DNA from: Amycolatopsis taiwanensis DSM 45107
GTDB lineage: Bacteria > Actinomycetota > Actinomycetes > Mycobacteriales > Pseudonocardiaceae
Length of the DNA: 64,000 nucleotides
Assembly (NCBI RefSeq): GCF_000519205.1
Contig: NZ_JAFB01000016.1
Location: 1-64,000, forward strand
Reading direction: 5' to 3'
The position numbers and the translations under genes were made by a program. The notes beneath the pieces were generated by a model. That model was not told the DNA's origin. It searched no databases and saw only the letters and a list, made by a program, of their open reading frames with translations. Each line of letters starts with the position of its first letter. The stretch's first letter is position 1. Below, in pieces: positions 7,678 through 16,306 of this stretch.

Positions 7678-8286
7678 CTACTCGAGCGGGCGGAGGACTC
7701 GCGACAGCCACTCCGAGGTGATCCGCGTCAGCGCGTCGAGGTCCGAATCGAGCGCGTGTGTGCCGGGAATCACGACGACCTCGTGGTGCGGCCCGGCCTC
7801 GGGCCGGCCGAACGGGTCGCTCTCGCCCTGCACGACGAGCGTCGGCACCTCCACGGCGTCGAGTTCCGGCTGACGGGTCCGTTCCGGCTTGCCGGGCGGG
7901 TGCTCGGGAAACGCGAGGCACAGCACCGCGAACGCCTGCCCGGCCGAGGCCGTCCGGCACGCCACCCGCGCCCCCGACGAGCGGCCGCCGAACACCTGCG
8001 GCAGGTCGTCGAACCGTTCGGCCAGTTCCTCGGCAACCGCCAGCCAAGCCGCGTCGAGCTGCCTCGCGGGCGCCGGCGCCCGGCGACCGGCCACCCGATA
8101 GGGCTGCTCGACCAGCGCCACGTGCACACCGACCGCGTGTGCCGCGCGGGCGACCGCGACCAGGTCCTTGGCGGCGACCCCACCGCCCGCCCCATGTCCG
8201 AGCAGCAGCACCGCGAAGCCCTCCTCGGCACAGTGCAACTCGGCCCGTGCCGGGCCGTGCGGGGTCTCGATGGTGAGCGAGGTCAT
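7678..8286 (-). CDS. Alpha/beta-hydrolase family protein (KANL3/Tex30-like)
   Basis: A 202-residue alpha/beta hydrolase of the short cytosolic type. An early GHGAGGG turn forms the oxyanion region, the nucleophile elbow is GGRSSGAR at about residue 104, a catalytic Asp fits the VVQGESDPFG segment and the His fits IPGTHALD. The substrate is unknown. The stop is 4 bp from the end of the upstream SRAP gene on the same strand, so the two are probably co-transcribed. Confidence 0.8.
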   Translation of the reverse strand: MTSLTIETPHGPARAELHCAEEGFAVLLLGHGAGGGVAAKDLVAVARAAHAVGVHVALVEQPYRVAGRRAPAPARQLDAAWLAVAEELAERFDDLPQVFGGRSSGARVACRTASAGQAFAVLCLAFPEHPPGKPERTRQPELDAVEVPTLVVQGESDPFGRPEAGPHHEVVVIPGTHALDSDLDALTRITSEWLSRVLRPLE

Positions 8287-8290
8287 GGGG

Positions 8291-9052
8291 TCAGGTCACG
8301 TCGAACAGGGACTGGTCGAGGTCGGGTGCCGGGGCCGCGGCCGGTTCGATCAGGCCGGGACCGTTGTTGCGGACGCTGTTGACCTGGTCCGAGACCGGGC
8401 GCAGTTCGAGCGAGTCGACGAGTTCCGGCGTCGGCGCCAGCAACTCGCTCACGTCGCCGGTGTCCGGGTCGAGCCAGGCCGCCCAGTCGCGCCGGGGCAC
8501 GAGCAACGGCATGCGGTCGTGGATTTCGGTGAGCCGTCCGGTGGCGGCGGTGGTGATGATCGAGAACGTGATCAGCGGGCTCGCGTCCGGATCCTTCTTG
8601 TCCCGCCAGCTTTCCCAGATTCCGGCGAAGGCGAGCGACGAAGAGTCGGGGCCGGTCATGAAGAACGGCTCCTTCACCTTGCCGTTGCGCCGCCACTCGT
8701 ACCAGCCGTCCGCGGGCACCAGGCACCGGCGCTTCGCGAGCGCCGTCCGGAACGCGGGTTTCTCGGTCGCGGTCTCCGCCCGAGTGTTGATCATCCGGTT
8801 ACCCACGGACGGGTCCTTGGCCCAGAACGGCACCAGGCCCCAGCGCATCAGGCGCAGGGTCCGCTCGGTCGGCTCATGGGTCAGCACGTTGCCTTCCGCG
8901 TCGCGCGGATGGCGCTGCACCACGGTGACGACGTTCTTGGTCGGCGCCACGTTGTAGTCGGCGTCGCGCGCCTTGCCTTCCGTCTGGTCGGCGGCACCGA
9001 ATTCCTCGACCAGTTTGGCCGGGCTCTTCGATGCCGAATAGCGGCCACACAT
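8291..9052 (-). CDS. SOS response-associated peptidase (SRAP/HMCES family)
   Basis: A 253-residue SRAP-domain protein, homologous to YedK/HMCES and to Rv3226c. The start ATG at 9052 is fixed by the family: Met is removed so that Cys2 (MCGRYSASK) becomes the catalytic residue that crosslinks to abasic sites in single-stranded DNA. AAGGAG precedes it. Other conserved pieces are PTKNVVTV, RWGLVPFWAKD, NTRAETA (active-site Asn and Glu), PADGWYEW and the HDRMPLL motif with its catalytic His. It is divergent from rsgA. In mycobacteria aroA sits here; it is absent. Confidence 0.92.
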   Translation of the reverse strand: MCGRYSASKSPAKLVEEFGAADQTEGKARDADYNVAPTKNVVTVVQRHPRDAEGNVLTHEPTERTLRLMRWGLVPFWAKDPSVGNRMINTRAETATEKPAFRTALAKRRCLVPADGWYEWRRNGKVKEPFFMTGPDSSSLAFAGIWESWRDKKDPDASPLITFSIITTAATGRLTEIHDRMPLLVPRRDWAAWLDPDTGDVSELLAPTPELVDSLELRPVSDQVNSVRNNGPGLIEPAAAPAPDLDQSLFDVT

Positions 9053-9162
9053 CTCGCCCAACTCCTTCGCGCCCGGGGTACCCGGGACCCATCGTGACAT
9101 CATGCATGTCGCGTTGTGGATAGCGTTCCATCTAAGCACCGGAGACGGAAAGGGACGGAAAT

Positions 9163-10152
9163 TTGGCGGCACGGGACTGGCGCAGGCTCGACGAGAGCGA
9201 TGTCCGGGTGCGCCCCGGACGTGGCTCCCGGCCTCGAAGCAAGCGGCGGCCCGAGCACGCCGATGCGACGCGCGCCATGGTCGTGGCCGTCGACCGGGGC
9301 CGCTGGACGTGCGCGGTGGACGGCGATCCCCACCGGCTGGTGACGGCCATGCGGGCGCGGGAGCTGGGCCGCACTCCGGTGGTGGTGGGTGACGAAGTGG
9401 GCCTGGTCGGCGACGTCAGCGGACGGCCGGACACGCTGGCCAGGATCGTCCGGGTCACCGAGCGCACCAGCGTGCTCCGCCGCACCGCCGACGACACCGA
9501 CCCGTTCGAACGGGTCGTCGTGGCCAACGCCGAGCAGTTGCTCATCGTCACCGCGCTGGCCGATCCCCCGCCACGCACCGGGTTCATCGACCGGTGCCTG
9601 GTCGCCTGCTACGCGGGTGGTCTGCAACCGGTGCTCTGCCTCACCAAGGCCGACCTCGCCGACGCCGGCGAGCTGACCGCCCGCTACGCCGAACTGGCGG
9701 TGCCGACCCTGGTGACCCGCTACGACCAGGACTTCCCGGAGCTGACCGAGACGGTGCGCGGCCGGGTGTCCGCGCTCGTCGGGCATTCCGGGGTCGGCAA
9801 GTCGACACTGGTCAACCGGCTGGTGCCGGACGCGGGGCTGGCCACCGGTGTGGTGACCGCGGCCGGCAAGGGCCGCCACACCTCCGTCGCGGCCGTCGCG
9901 CTGCCGCTGCCCGACGGCGGGTGGGTGGTCGACACGCCCGGGGTGCGGTCGTTCGGGCTCGCGCACGTCACCGCCGACGACATCGTCGCCGCCTTCGAGG
10001 AGTTCGCCGAGGCCGCCGAGGAATGCCCGCCCGGTTGCGGCCATCTCGGCCCGCCGGAAGATCCGGGCTGCATGCTCGACGAGGTCGAGGACAAGCACCG
10101 GCTCCCTTCGCTCCGGCGCCTGCTCGCCTCCCGCGCGGGCCTGGAACCTTGA
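9163..10152 (+). CDS. rsgA: Ribosome biogenesis GTPase RsgA
   Basis: A 329-residue circularly permuted GTPase that helps mature the 30S subunit. An N-terminal OB-fold (about 35-110) is followed by the G domain in the order G4 (TKAD), G1 (GHSGVGKST at about 206), G2/G3 (DTPGVRSFG), and a C-terminal zinc knuckle CPPGCGHLGPPEDPGC. The start is a TTG after GGGACGGAAA. The last 100 bp of this gene recur as a relic near 12261-12358, see there. Confidence 0.92.
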   Translation: MAARDWRRLDESDVRVRPGRGSRPRSKRRPEHADATRAMVVAVDRGRWTCAVDGDPHRLVTAMRARELGRTPVVVGDEVGLVGDVSGRPDTLARIVRVTERTSVLRRTADDTDPFERVVVANAEQLLIVTALADPPPRTGFIDRCLVACYAGGLQPVLCLTKADLADAGELTARYAELAVPTLVTRYDQDFPELTETVRGRVSALVGHSGVGKSTLVNRLVPDAGLATGVVTAAGKGRHTSVAAVALPLPDGGWVVDTPGVRSFGLAHVTADDIVAAFEEFAEAAEECPPGCGHLGPPEDPGCMLDEVEDKHRLPSLRRLLASRAGLEP

Positions 10153-10247
10153 GGCTCCCGAGCGAGTCCAATGGAAACCCGCACAAACAGGACCTGGGCA
10201 ACAGGTACCGTCACGGAAACCTGAGCGGGTCGAAACTGGAGGGAACC

Positions 10248-11090
10248 ATGACGAAGGCCCGGCTCGCCGTCGGCGGACTCGCGCTGGCCATCACGATCGG
10301 CGCATGCGGCGCGGGACCCGTGAGCGGGCAGGCATCACCGGCCGGCTCGGACACGCTGTTCGGCAACGCGAAGGAGTTGGTGCGGGTCGCATCCGCGAAG
10401 ACCGACCAGGCGAAGACGGCGAAGTTCACGATCACCGAGACGATCGGCGGCACACCGATCACCACCCACGGTGAGGGCCGCTACGACGGCCCCAACACCG
10501 CCATCAAGACGACGATGAGCGTGGTGGGCATGGAAATGGAAACGCGGATCGTGGACCAGGCCGTCTACGTCAAGTTTCCGGCGGAGATGGGCCGCGCGAT
10601 GACCGCCGGCAAGCCGTGGGGCCGGTTTTCCGCGGGCAACCCGATAGCCAAGGTCATGGGCGCCACCGCGGGCACGGCCGAGCAGAACGACCCGACCAGG
10701 ATTCTCGACCAGGTCCAGCAGGCGGGCACGATCACCAAGAGCGAGAAGACCACCCTCGACGGACAGCCGGTTACCCATTACTGGGTGGACATCGACTTCG
10801 CCAAGGCGCTCGAAACGTTCGCCACGGGCTTCGGCTTGCCCGCCGATGGGATGCAGGGGCTCGCGGACGCCCAGGTCGTGATCCCGATGGAGCTGTGGCT
10901 CAATCAGGACTCCCTGCCCGTACAGATCACCGAAGACCTGACCGCGATCACGAACGAGTCCGGCCTGGCCGAAGCCGGCATGCCCGTGAACATCATGGTG
11001 AAGTACAGCGACTGGGGGACCCCGGTGGACGTCCAGGCCCCGCCCGCCGACCAGGTCGGCGAGCTGACCCTGGACCTCGACCACAACTAG
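10248..11090 (+). CDS. LppX/LprAFG-type lipoprotein, array copy 1
   Basis: A 280-residue secreted lipoprotein. The signal peptide MTKARLAVGGLALAITIGAC ends in a lipobox with the lipidated Cys at 20. The mature part resembles the LppX_LprAFG fold (antiparallel sheet with a hydrophobic pocket used in mycobacteria for lipid carriage): AKFTITETIGG, a central block NDPTRILDQVQQAGTITKSE, and the C-terminal LWLNQDSLPVQITEDL and SDWGTPVDVQAPP. It is the most diverged of four tandem copies and follows rsgA by 95 bp; GGAGGGAACC provides the ribosome site. The ligand is unknown. Confidence 0.85.
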   Translation: MTKARLAVGGLALAITIGACGAGPVSGQASPAGSDTLFGNAKELVRVASAKTDQAKTAKFTITETIGGTPITTHGEGRYDGPNTAIKTTMSVVGMEMETRIVDQAVYVKFPAEMGRAMTAGKPWGRFSAGNPIAKVMGATAGTAEQNDPTRILDQVQQAGTITKSEKTTLDGQPVTHYWVDIDFAKALETFATGFGLPADGMQGLADAQVVIPMELWLNQDSLPVQITEDLTAITNESGLAEAGMPVNIMVKYSDWGTPVDVQAPPADQVGELTLDLDHN

Positions 11091-11250
11091 CCGCGCGCCT
11101 TTCTTCACCGGACGGCACGGCGTTCTTCTTCCCTGATCTTCCGGTGCGGATCACGAATTCCTTGCTGTTTATCATGATCGCAACGCCCCGCCTGCCTGAA
11201 CCGAAGAACCACTGATGTCTCAGGCGATGCATGTCGAAACCGGAGGAACC

Positions 11251-12099
11251 ATGAAGAAGGCCATACTGGCCGTAAGCGGACTCGCGCTGGTCGTCACGAT
11301 CAGCGCGTGCGGTGCGAGACCCGAGACCGGGCAGGCACCATCGGGCGGCTCGGACAGCCTGTTCGGCAACGCTCAGGAACTCGTGCGGGCCGCGTCCGCG
11401 AAGACCGACCAGGCTCAGTCGACGAAGTTCACGCTCACCGAGACGTTGGGCAGCATGGGAAAGATCACCGCCCACGGTGAGGGCCGCTTCGGCGCCGACC
11501 CCGTCATGGACATGAAGATGAATGTCCTGGGGGGCCCACAGAGCATGGAAATGGAAATGCGGCTCGTGGACAAAACCTTCTACATCAAGGTTCCGCCGGA
11601 GCAGAGCGCGAAGACCGGCGGCAAACCCTGGGGCCGGGTTGTCGTGGACGAAAAGACCGCGAAGGCCATGGGCGACGTTACACAGACGGCCGAGCAGAAC
11701 GACCCGACCAAGATTCTCGACCAGATCCAGCAGGCAGGCACGATCACCAAGAGCGAGAAGACCACCCTCGACGGCCAACCGGCCAGCCATTACTGGGTGG
11801 ACATCGACTTCGCCAAGGCCGCCACGTTGTTGGCCGACAGCTCTGGATTGTCTGCCGAGGAAGTGCAGGAGCTCGCCAAGAAACAGCTCCCGCCGATCCC
11901 GATGGAGCTGTGGCTCAACCAGGACTCCCTGCCAATGCAGATCACCGAGGACCTGTCTCCCCTCATGAAGGCGGCCGGGGCGCCGGAGAGCCTCCTGCCC
12001 ATCAGCGTCATGATGAACTACAGCGACTGGGGAACCCCGGTCGACGTCCAGGCCCCACCCGCCAACCAGGTCGGCGAGTTCAAACCCGACGCCAAGTAA
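11251..12099 (+). CDS. LppX/LprAFG-type lipoprotein, array copy 2
   Basis: A 282-residue paralogue of its three neighbours. The signal peptide MKKAILAVSGLALVVTISAC is followed by a Gly/Ser linker and the family fold; TKFTLTETLGS, VDKTFYIKVPPEQ and the central NDPTKILDQIQQAGTITKSE block are well conserved. GGAGGAACC directly before the ATG fixes the start over an in-frame ATG near 11215. It is followed by a strong hairpin and then the duplication scar, so it ends the first repeat unit of the array. Confidence 0.85.
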   Translation: MKKAILAVSGLALVVTISACGARPETGQAPSGGSDSLFGNAQELVRAASAKTDQAQSTKFTLTETLGSMGKITAHGEGRFGADPVMDMKMNVLGGPQSMEMEMRLVDKTFYIKVPPEQSAKTGGKPWGRVVVDEKTAKAMGDVTQTAEQNDPTKILDQIQQAGTITKSEKTTLDGQPASHYWVDIDFAKAATLLADSSGLSAEEVQELAKKQLPPIPMELWLNQDSLPMQITEDLSPLMKAAGAPESLLPISVMMNYSDWGTPVDVQAPPANQVGEFKPDAK

Positions 12100-12153
12100 A
12101 CGGGCCCGGAGGCTTGCCCCAGGCGCCGTCTGGGTTTTCCACTCAGAAAACAG

Positions 12154-12185
12154 ACGTGGCCCCGCACAGCCGTGCGGGGCCACGT
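12154..12185 (+). terminator. Terminator after lipoprotein copy 2
   Basis: A 14-bp perfect stem, ACGTGGCCCCGCAC with its complement and a 4-nt AGCC loop. Nearly the same hairpin follows lipoprotein copy 4 at 14366-14395, supporting duplication of the whole unit. Confidence 0.75.
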
Positions 12186-12189
12186 CGAC

Positions 12190-12258
12190 TCGTTCGGCCC
12201 GTCCACCAGTTCGAGAATCCGTCCGTATTCGGCGTCCGGCTGAACAATTCGCGATGAA
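12190..12258 (-). pseudogene. Relic fragment of pruA
   Basis: On the minus strand this stretch encodes PDAEYGRILELVDGP, matching PDAEYERILEAVDET of the intact pruA at about 14681-14738. The core 29 bp differ at only two positions. It has no start and no length to function. Compared with pruA, about 280 bp between the terminator and this piece are missing. It abuts an rsgA relic, the junction expected from a tandem duplication. Confidence 0.7.
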
Positions 12259-12260
12259 TG

Positions 12261-12358
12261 CGCGCCCGGCCCCGACCATCTCGGCCCGCCGGAAGGTCCG
12301 GACTGCCCGCTCGACGAGGTCGAGGACAAGCACAGGTTCCCTTCGCTCAGACGCCTTT
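12261..12358 (+). pseudogene. Relic of the rsgA 3' end
   Basis: This plus-strand segment translates as DHLGPPEGPDCPLDEVEDKH followed by RFPSLRRL, against GHLGPPEDPGCMLDEVEDKH and RLPSLRRL in the intact rsgA. It has no upstream part of the gene and stops shortly after. It marks the left end of the second unit of the lipoprotein duplication. Together with the pruA relic and terminator it accounts for the 327-bp gap between copies 2 and 3. Confidence 0.75.
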
Positions 12359-12426
12359 ATCGCGTCTGAGCCATAGTCCCGCAACCACCGATGTTTCCGG
12401 CGACGCATGTCGAAATTGGAGGAACC

Positions 12427-13260
12427 ATGAACAGGGCCATGCTGGCCGTAGGCGGACTCGCACTGCTCGTCACCGTTGGCGCGTGCGGCACGAGTTCCGG
12501 GACCGGACAGGCATCACCGACCGGCTCGGACACGCTGTTCGGCAACGCACAGGAACTGGTACGGGTCGTGTCCACGAAGACCGGCCAGGCAAAGTCGACG
12601 AGGTTCACGCTCACCGAGACGATCGGTAGCGAGGGGACGATCGTCACCCACGGTGAGGGCCGCTTCGGCGCCGACCCCGCCATGGGCCTGACGATAAACG
12701 TCTTGGGTCTAGGGGGAGGCTTCGGGGGCCAGGAATTGGAACTGCGGTTCGTGGGCCCAACCGTCTACCTCAAGATCCCGCCGAAGGAGCGCGCGAAGGT
12801 CGGCGGAAAGCCATGGGCCCGGATTACGGACAACCAACTCGGGGAGGAGTTCGCCAAAATTTTAGACATGACTAAGCAGAACGACCCGACCAAGATTCTC
12901 GACCAGATCCAGCAGGCGGGCACGATCACCAAGAGCGAGAAGACCACCCTCGACGGGCAGCCGGCCAGCCATTACTGGGTGGACATCGACTTCGCCAAGG
13001 CCACCGAGTCGCTCGCCACGATCTCCCTATTGCCCGCCGAGGAAGTGCAGAAACTCGTCGGCCAGGTGAAAGCGATTCCGATGGAGCTGTGGCTCAACCA
13101 GGACTCCCTGCCGGTACAGATCACCGAGGACCTGACCGAGATCGCGAAGGTGGCCGGTGAGGCGGAATACGAAACGCCCATGAACATCAGGCTCACGTAC
13201 GACGCCTGGGGAACTCCGGTCGACATCCAGGACCCACCCGCCGACCAGCTCGCCAACTAG
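12427..13260 (+). CDS. LppX/LprAFG-type lipoprotein, array copy 3
   Basis: A 277-residue paralogue with signal peptide MNRAMLAVGGLALLVTVGAC and lipidated Cys20. It shares the central NDPTKILDQIQQAGTITKSE block and the LWLNQDSLPVQITEDLTE segment, but has a glycine-rich insertion (GLGGGFGG) before the fourth strand and an altered linker before the central block. GGAGGAACC precedes the ATG. It is the first gene of the second duplicated unit, following the rsgA relic just as copy 1 follows rsgA. Confidence 0.85.
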   Translation: MNRAMLAVGGLALLVTVGACGTSSGTGQASPTGSDTLFGNAQELVRVVSTKTGQAKSTRFTLTETIGSEGTIVTHGEGRFGADPAMGLTINVLGLGGGFGGQELELRFVGPTVYLKIPPKERAKVGGKPWARITDNQLGEEFAKILDMTKQNDPTKILDQIQQAGTITKSEKTTLDGQPASHYWVDIDFAKATESLATISLLPAEEVQKLVGQVKAIPMELWLNQDSLPVQITEDLTEIAKVAGEAEYETPMNIRLTYDAWGTPVDIQDPPADQLAN

Positions 13261-13482
13261 AAAAGCTCGCTGAAGGCTTGCACCCAGGCGTGGTCTGGGG
13301 GCTTGGGCCATAACAAGCCGACGCAAACCCGTACAAAAAGACCCGCATCACGCGCGCAACGGCTACCGTCACTGCGAAGACCCGAGCAGGGTCCAAACCC
13401 GGGGTGGTAAGGCCCCAAACGCCTGAACCACAGGCCCAGAACCACCGTGTTTCAGGCTACGAAGGTCGAAACCGGAGGAACC

Positions 13483-14316
13483 ATGAAGAAGGCGCTACTG
13501 GCCGTGAGTGGACTCGCGCTGATCGTCACGGTCAGCGCATGCGGCTCAAGACCCGAGAGCGGGCAGGCATCGCCGCCCGCATCGGACACGCTGTTCGGCA
13601 ACGCGCAGGAGCTGGTACGGGCGGCAACCGCGAAAACCGGCCAAGCGCAGTCGGCGAAGTTCACGCTCACCGAGACGGTCGGCAACGAGATGGTCACCGC
13701 CCATGGTGAGGGCCGCTTCGGCACCAACGCCGCCATGGACCTGACGATGAAAGTCCAGGGCGAAGAAGTGGAAATGCGGTTCGTGGACAAAACCTTCTAC
13801 ATCAAGGTTCCGCCGGAGCAGATGGAGGCGACCGGCGGCAAGCCGTGGGGCCGGATTTCCGCGGACAACGAGCTCGGGAAGGTCCTGGGCAGCCTTGCGA
13901 ACACGGCCGAGCAGAACGACCCGGCCAAGATTCTCGACCAGATCCAGCAGGCAGGCACGATCACCAAGAGCGAGAAGACCACTCTCGACGGCCAACCGGC
14001 CAGCCATTACTGGGTGGACATCGACTTCGCCAAGGCCGCCGCGTCGTTCGCCGAAAGCTCCGGATTGCCCCCCGAGGAACTGCAGAAACTCGCCGGCAAC
14101 AAGATCAAGACGATCCCGGTGGAGCTGTGGCTCAACCAGGACTCCCTGCCGGTGCAGATCACCGAGGACATAACCCCGATCCTGAAGGCGGCCGGCGGGC
14201 CAGAAGCCGGCCAGTCCGCGAACATCATCATGAAGTACAGCGACTGGGGAGCTCCGGTCGACGTCCAGGCCCCGCCCGCCGACCAGGTCGCCGACCTGGA
14301 CCTCGGCCTCAACTAG
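13483..14316 (+). CDS. LppX/LprAFG-type lipoprotein, array copy 4
   Basis: A 277-residue paralogue, closest to copy 2: signal peptide MKKALLAVSGLALIVTVSAC, then AKFTLTETVGNEMV, VDKTFYIKVPPEQ identical to copy 2, and the central block NDPAKILDQIQQAGTITKSE. The ribosome site GGAGGAACC is identical to that of copy 2. The 222-bp leader contains a segment resembling the leader of copy 1 (ACCGTCAC near 13365). A terminator matching that of copy 2 separates it from pruA. Confidence 0.85.
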   Translation: MKKALLAVSGLALIVTVSACGSRPESGQASPPASDTLFGNAQELVRAATAKTGQAQSAKFTLTETVGNEMVTAHGEGRFGTNAAMDLTMKVQGEEVEMRFVDKTFYIKVPPEQMEATGGKPWGRISADNELGKVLGSLANTAEQNDPAKILDQIQQAGTITKSEKTTLDGQPASHYWVDIDFAKAAASFAESSGLPPEELQKLAGNKIKTIPVELWLNQDSLPVQITEDITPILKAAGGPEAGQSANIIMKYSDWGAPVDVQAPPADQVADLDLGLN

Positions 14317-14365
14317 AAAAGAGCTTCCGCGGCTGAATCCGGGGTTTTGCATTCCAGACGACACA

Positions 14366-14395
14366 GGTGGCCCCGCACGGCCGTGCGGGGCCACC
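14366..14395. terminator. Terminator between lipoprotein copy 4 and pruA
   Basis: GGTGGCCCCGCAC and its complement form a 13-bp stem around GGCC. It lies between convergent genes and can serve both. Confidence 0.75.
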
Positions 14396-14401
14396 CGCCG
14401 G

Positions 14402-16030
14402 TCAACCCATATGCGGGTAGCGGATGTCGGTTGGCGCGTCGAAGGTTTCCTTGATCGAGCGCGGGCTGGCCCAGCGAAGCAGGTTGAACATCGAGCCGGC
14501 CTTGTCGTTGGTGCCGGAGGCACGCGAGCCGCCGAAGGGCTGCTGTCCGACGATCGACCCGGTCGGCTTGTCATTGACGTAGAAGTTGCCGGCCGTGAAG
14601 CGCAACGCATGATGCGCCTGCTGTACCGCGGCCCGGTCATCGGCGAACACCGAACCCGTCAGCGCATACGGCGAGGTTTCGTCCACCGCCTCGAGAATCC
14701 GTTCGTATTCGGCATCCGGGTAAACGTGCACCGCGAGGATCGGGCCGAAGTATTCGGTCGAGAAGACCTGGTGCGTGGGGTCGTCGGACACGAGCACGGT
14801 CGGCTCGACGAAGTACCCGACCGAGTCGTCACACTTCCCGCCGGCCAGGAGCGTCAGTGCCGGGTCGTTGTCCACTGTAGACAGCAGCGCGCGGTGCTTG
14901 GCGAACGCGCGCGCGTCGATCACCGCGCCGCCGAACAGCGAGAAGTCCGTGATGTCACCGAATTTCACGGTCCTGGTGAGATCCGCCAGCTCCTCGGCGA
15001 GCCCGCCTTCCCACAGCGACCGGGGCAGGTAGGCGCGGGAAGCGGCCGAACATTTCTGGCCCTGGTATTCGAACGCGCCCCGCACCAGGGCCGGCGCGAG
15101 CTTGTCCTGGCGCGCCGAGGAATGGGCGACGACAAAATCCTTGCCGCCCGTTTCACCGACGATTCTCGGGTAGCTGTGGTAAGTGTCGAGGTTCTCCGCG
15201 ATCCGCCGCCACAGCAGCTTGAACGTCGCGGTGGAACCGGTGAAGTGCAGCCCGGCGAAGCCCGGGTCGGCGAGCGCCACCTCGCTGACCGCCCGCCCGT
15301 CGCCGGTCACCAGGTTGATCACGCCCGGCGGCAGCCCGGCCTCCTCGAAGATCCGCATCGTGTAGTGCGCGGCCAGTTGCTGGGTCGGGGTGGGCTTCCA
15401 CACCACGGTGTTGCCCATCAACGCGGGCGAGCTGGGCAGGTTGCCGGCGATCGCGGTGAAGTTGAACGGGGTGATCGCCACGACGAACCCGTCCAGCGGC
15501 CGGTACTCCATCCGGTTCCACACCCCGGGCGCCGAGTTCGGCTGCTCGGCCAGGATGCGGCGGGCGTAATGCACGTTGAACCGCAAGAAGTCGATCAGCT
15601 CGCAGGCCGCGTCGATCTCGGCCTGCTGGACCGACTTCGACTGCCCGAGCATGGTCGCCGCGTTCAACGTGTCCCGGTAGGGGCCGGCGATCTTCTCCGC
15701 GGCGCGCAGGAAGATCGCGGCGCGCTCGTCGAAGGGCATTTCCCGCCAGCCGGGCGCGGCCCGCTTCGCCGCCGCCACCGCGTCCGCCACGTCCTCCCCG
15801 GTCGCCTGCGCGGACTCCCCGAGCACGTGGCCGTGGTCGTGCGGCTGGACGACGTCGAACACCTCGCCCCGGGCCAGGCGCTGCTGCCCGCCGATGGTCT
15901 GGGGAAGCTCGTGTTTCTCCGACTCCAGCTCCGCGATCCGCCGCCGCAATGATTCTCGCTCGGCGGAACCGGGCGCGTACCCGCGAACCGGTTCGTTCAC
16001 CGGCGTAGGCACCTTCGTGACGCCGTCCAT
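14402..16030 (-). CDS. pruA: L-glutamate gamma-semialdehyde (P5C) dehydrogenase
   Basis: A 542-residue aldehyde dehydrogenase of the P5C dehydrogenase type, which oxidises glutamate semialdehyde to glutamate with NAD in proline breakdown. The catalytic Cys is in GQKCSAASRAYLP, the general-base Glu in GETGGKD, and the NAD-binding segment is FTGSTATFKLL; the C-terminal GGSRASGTNDKAG is typical of PruA. The ATG at 16030 is preceded by GAGGAGG. The proline dehydrogenase that normally partners it is not next to it in the visible DNA. Confidence 0.93.
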   Translation of the reverse strand: MDGVTKVPTPVNEPVRGYAPGSAERESLRRRIAELESEKHELPQTIGGQQRLARGEVFDVVQPHDHGHVLGESAQATGEDVADAVAAAKRAAPGWREMPFDERAAIFLRAAEKIAGPYRDTLNAATMLGQSKSVQQAEIDAACELIDFLRFNVHYARRILAEQPNSAPGVWNRMEYRPLDGFVVAITPFNFTAIAGNLPSSPALMGNTVVWKPTPTQQLAAHYTMRIFEEAGLPPGVINLVTGDGRAVSEVALADPGFAGLHFTGSTATFKLLWRRIAENLDTYHSYPRIVGETGGKDFVVAHSSARQDKLAPALVRGAFEYQGQKCSAASRAYLPRSLWEGGLAEELADLTRTVKFGDITDFSLFGGAVIDARAFAKHRALLSTVDNDPALTLLAGGKCDDSVGYFVEPTVLVSDDPTHQVFSTEYFGPILAVHVYPDAEYERILEAVDETSPYALTGSVFADDRAAVQQAHHALRFTAGNFYVNDKPTGSIVGQQPFGGSRASGTNDKAGSMFNLLRWASPRSIKETFDAPTDIRYPHMG

Positions 16031-16220
16031 GTCCGTCAACCTCCTCGGCTTGTGGCCCAGCACTCATTGTGCTTCGTGAGGACTCCGCGTCCACACCCCC
16101 AAGTTTTGCCCGACACGGAACCAACGTCACGTCTCCATCGAATCCGGCTTCATCCCCCCTCTCGCCTGACCGACTGCATCCACTCTCCCGCGTCCTACAG
16201 GACCCAAGCCAGGTGGTGTC

Positions 16221-16287
16221 TTCAAGCGGCGTCAGCCGCTTGCGGTGAGGCACGCAACCGGTTCCGCTACCCGCACCGCCCCGCAAG
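16221..16287. repeat. Dispersed palindromic repeat, short copy (copy B)
   Basis: AAGCGGC-GTCA-GCCGCTT, then GCGGTGAGGCACGCAACC, then GGTTCCGCTACCCGCACC and CCCGCAAG in uninterrupted order. It is the compact form of copy A and fills the end of the pruA upstream region. No gene is visible in the 276-bp gap. Confidence 0.65.
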
Positions 16288-16306
16288 TCCCTGGACACCA
16301 CACTGG

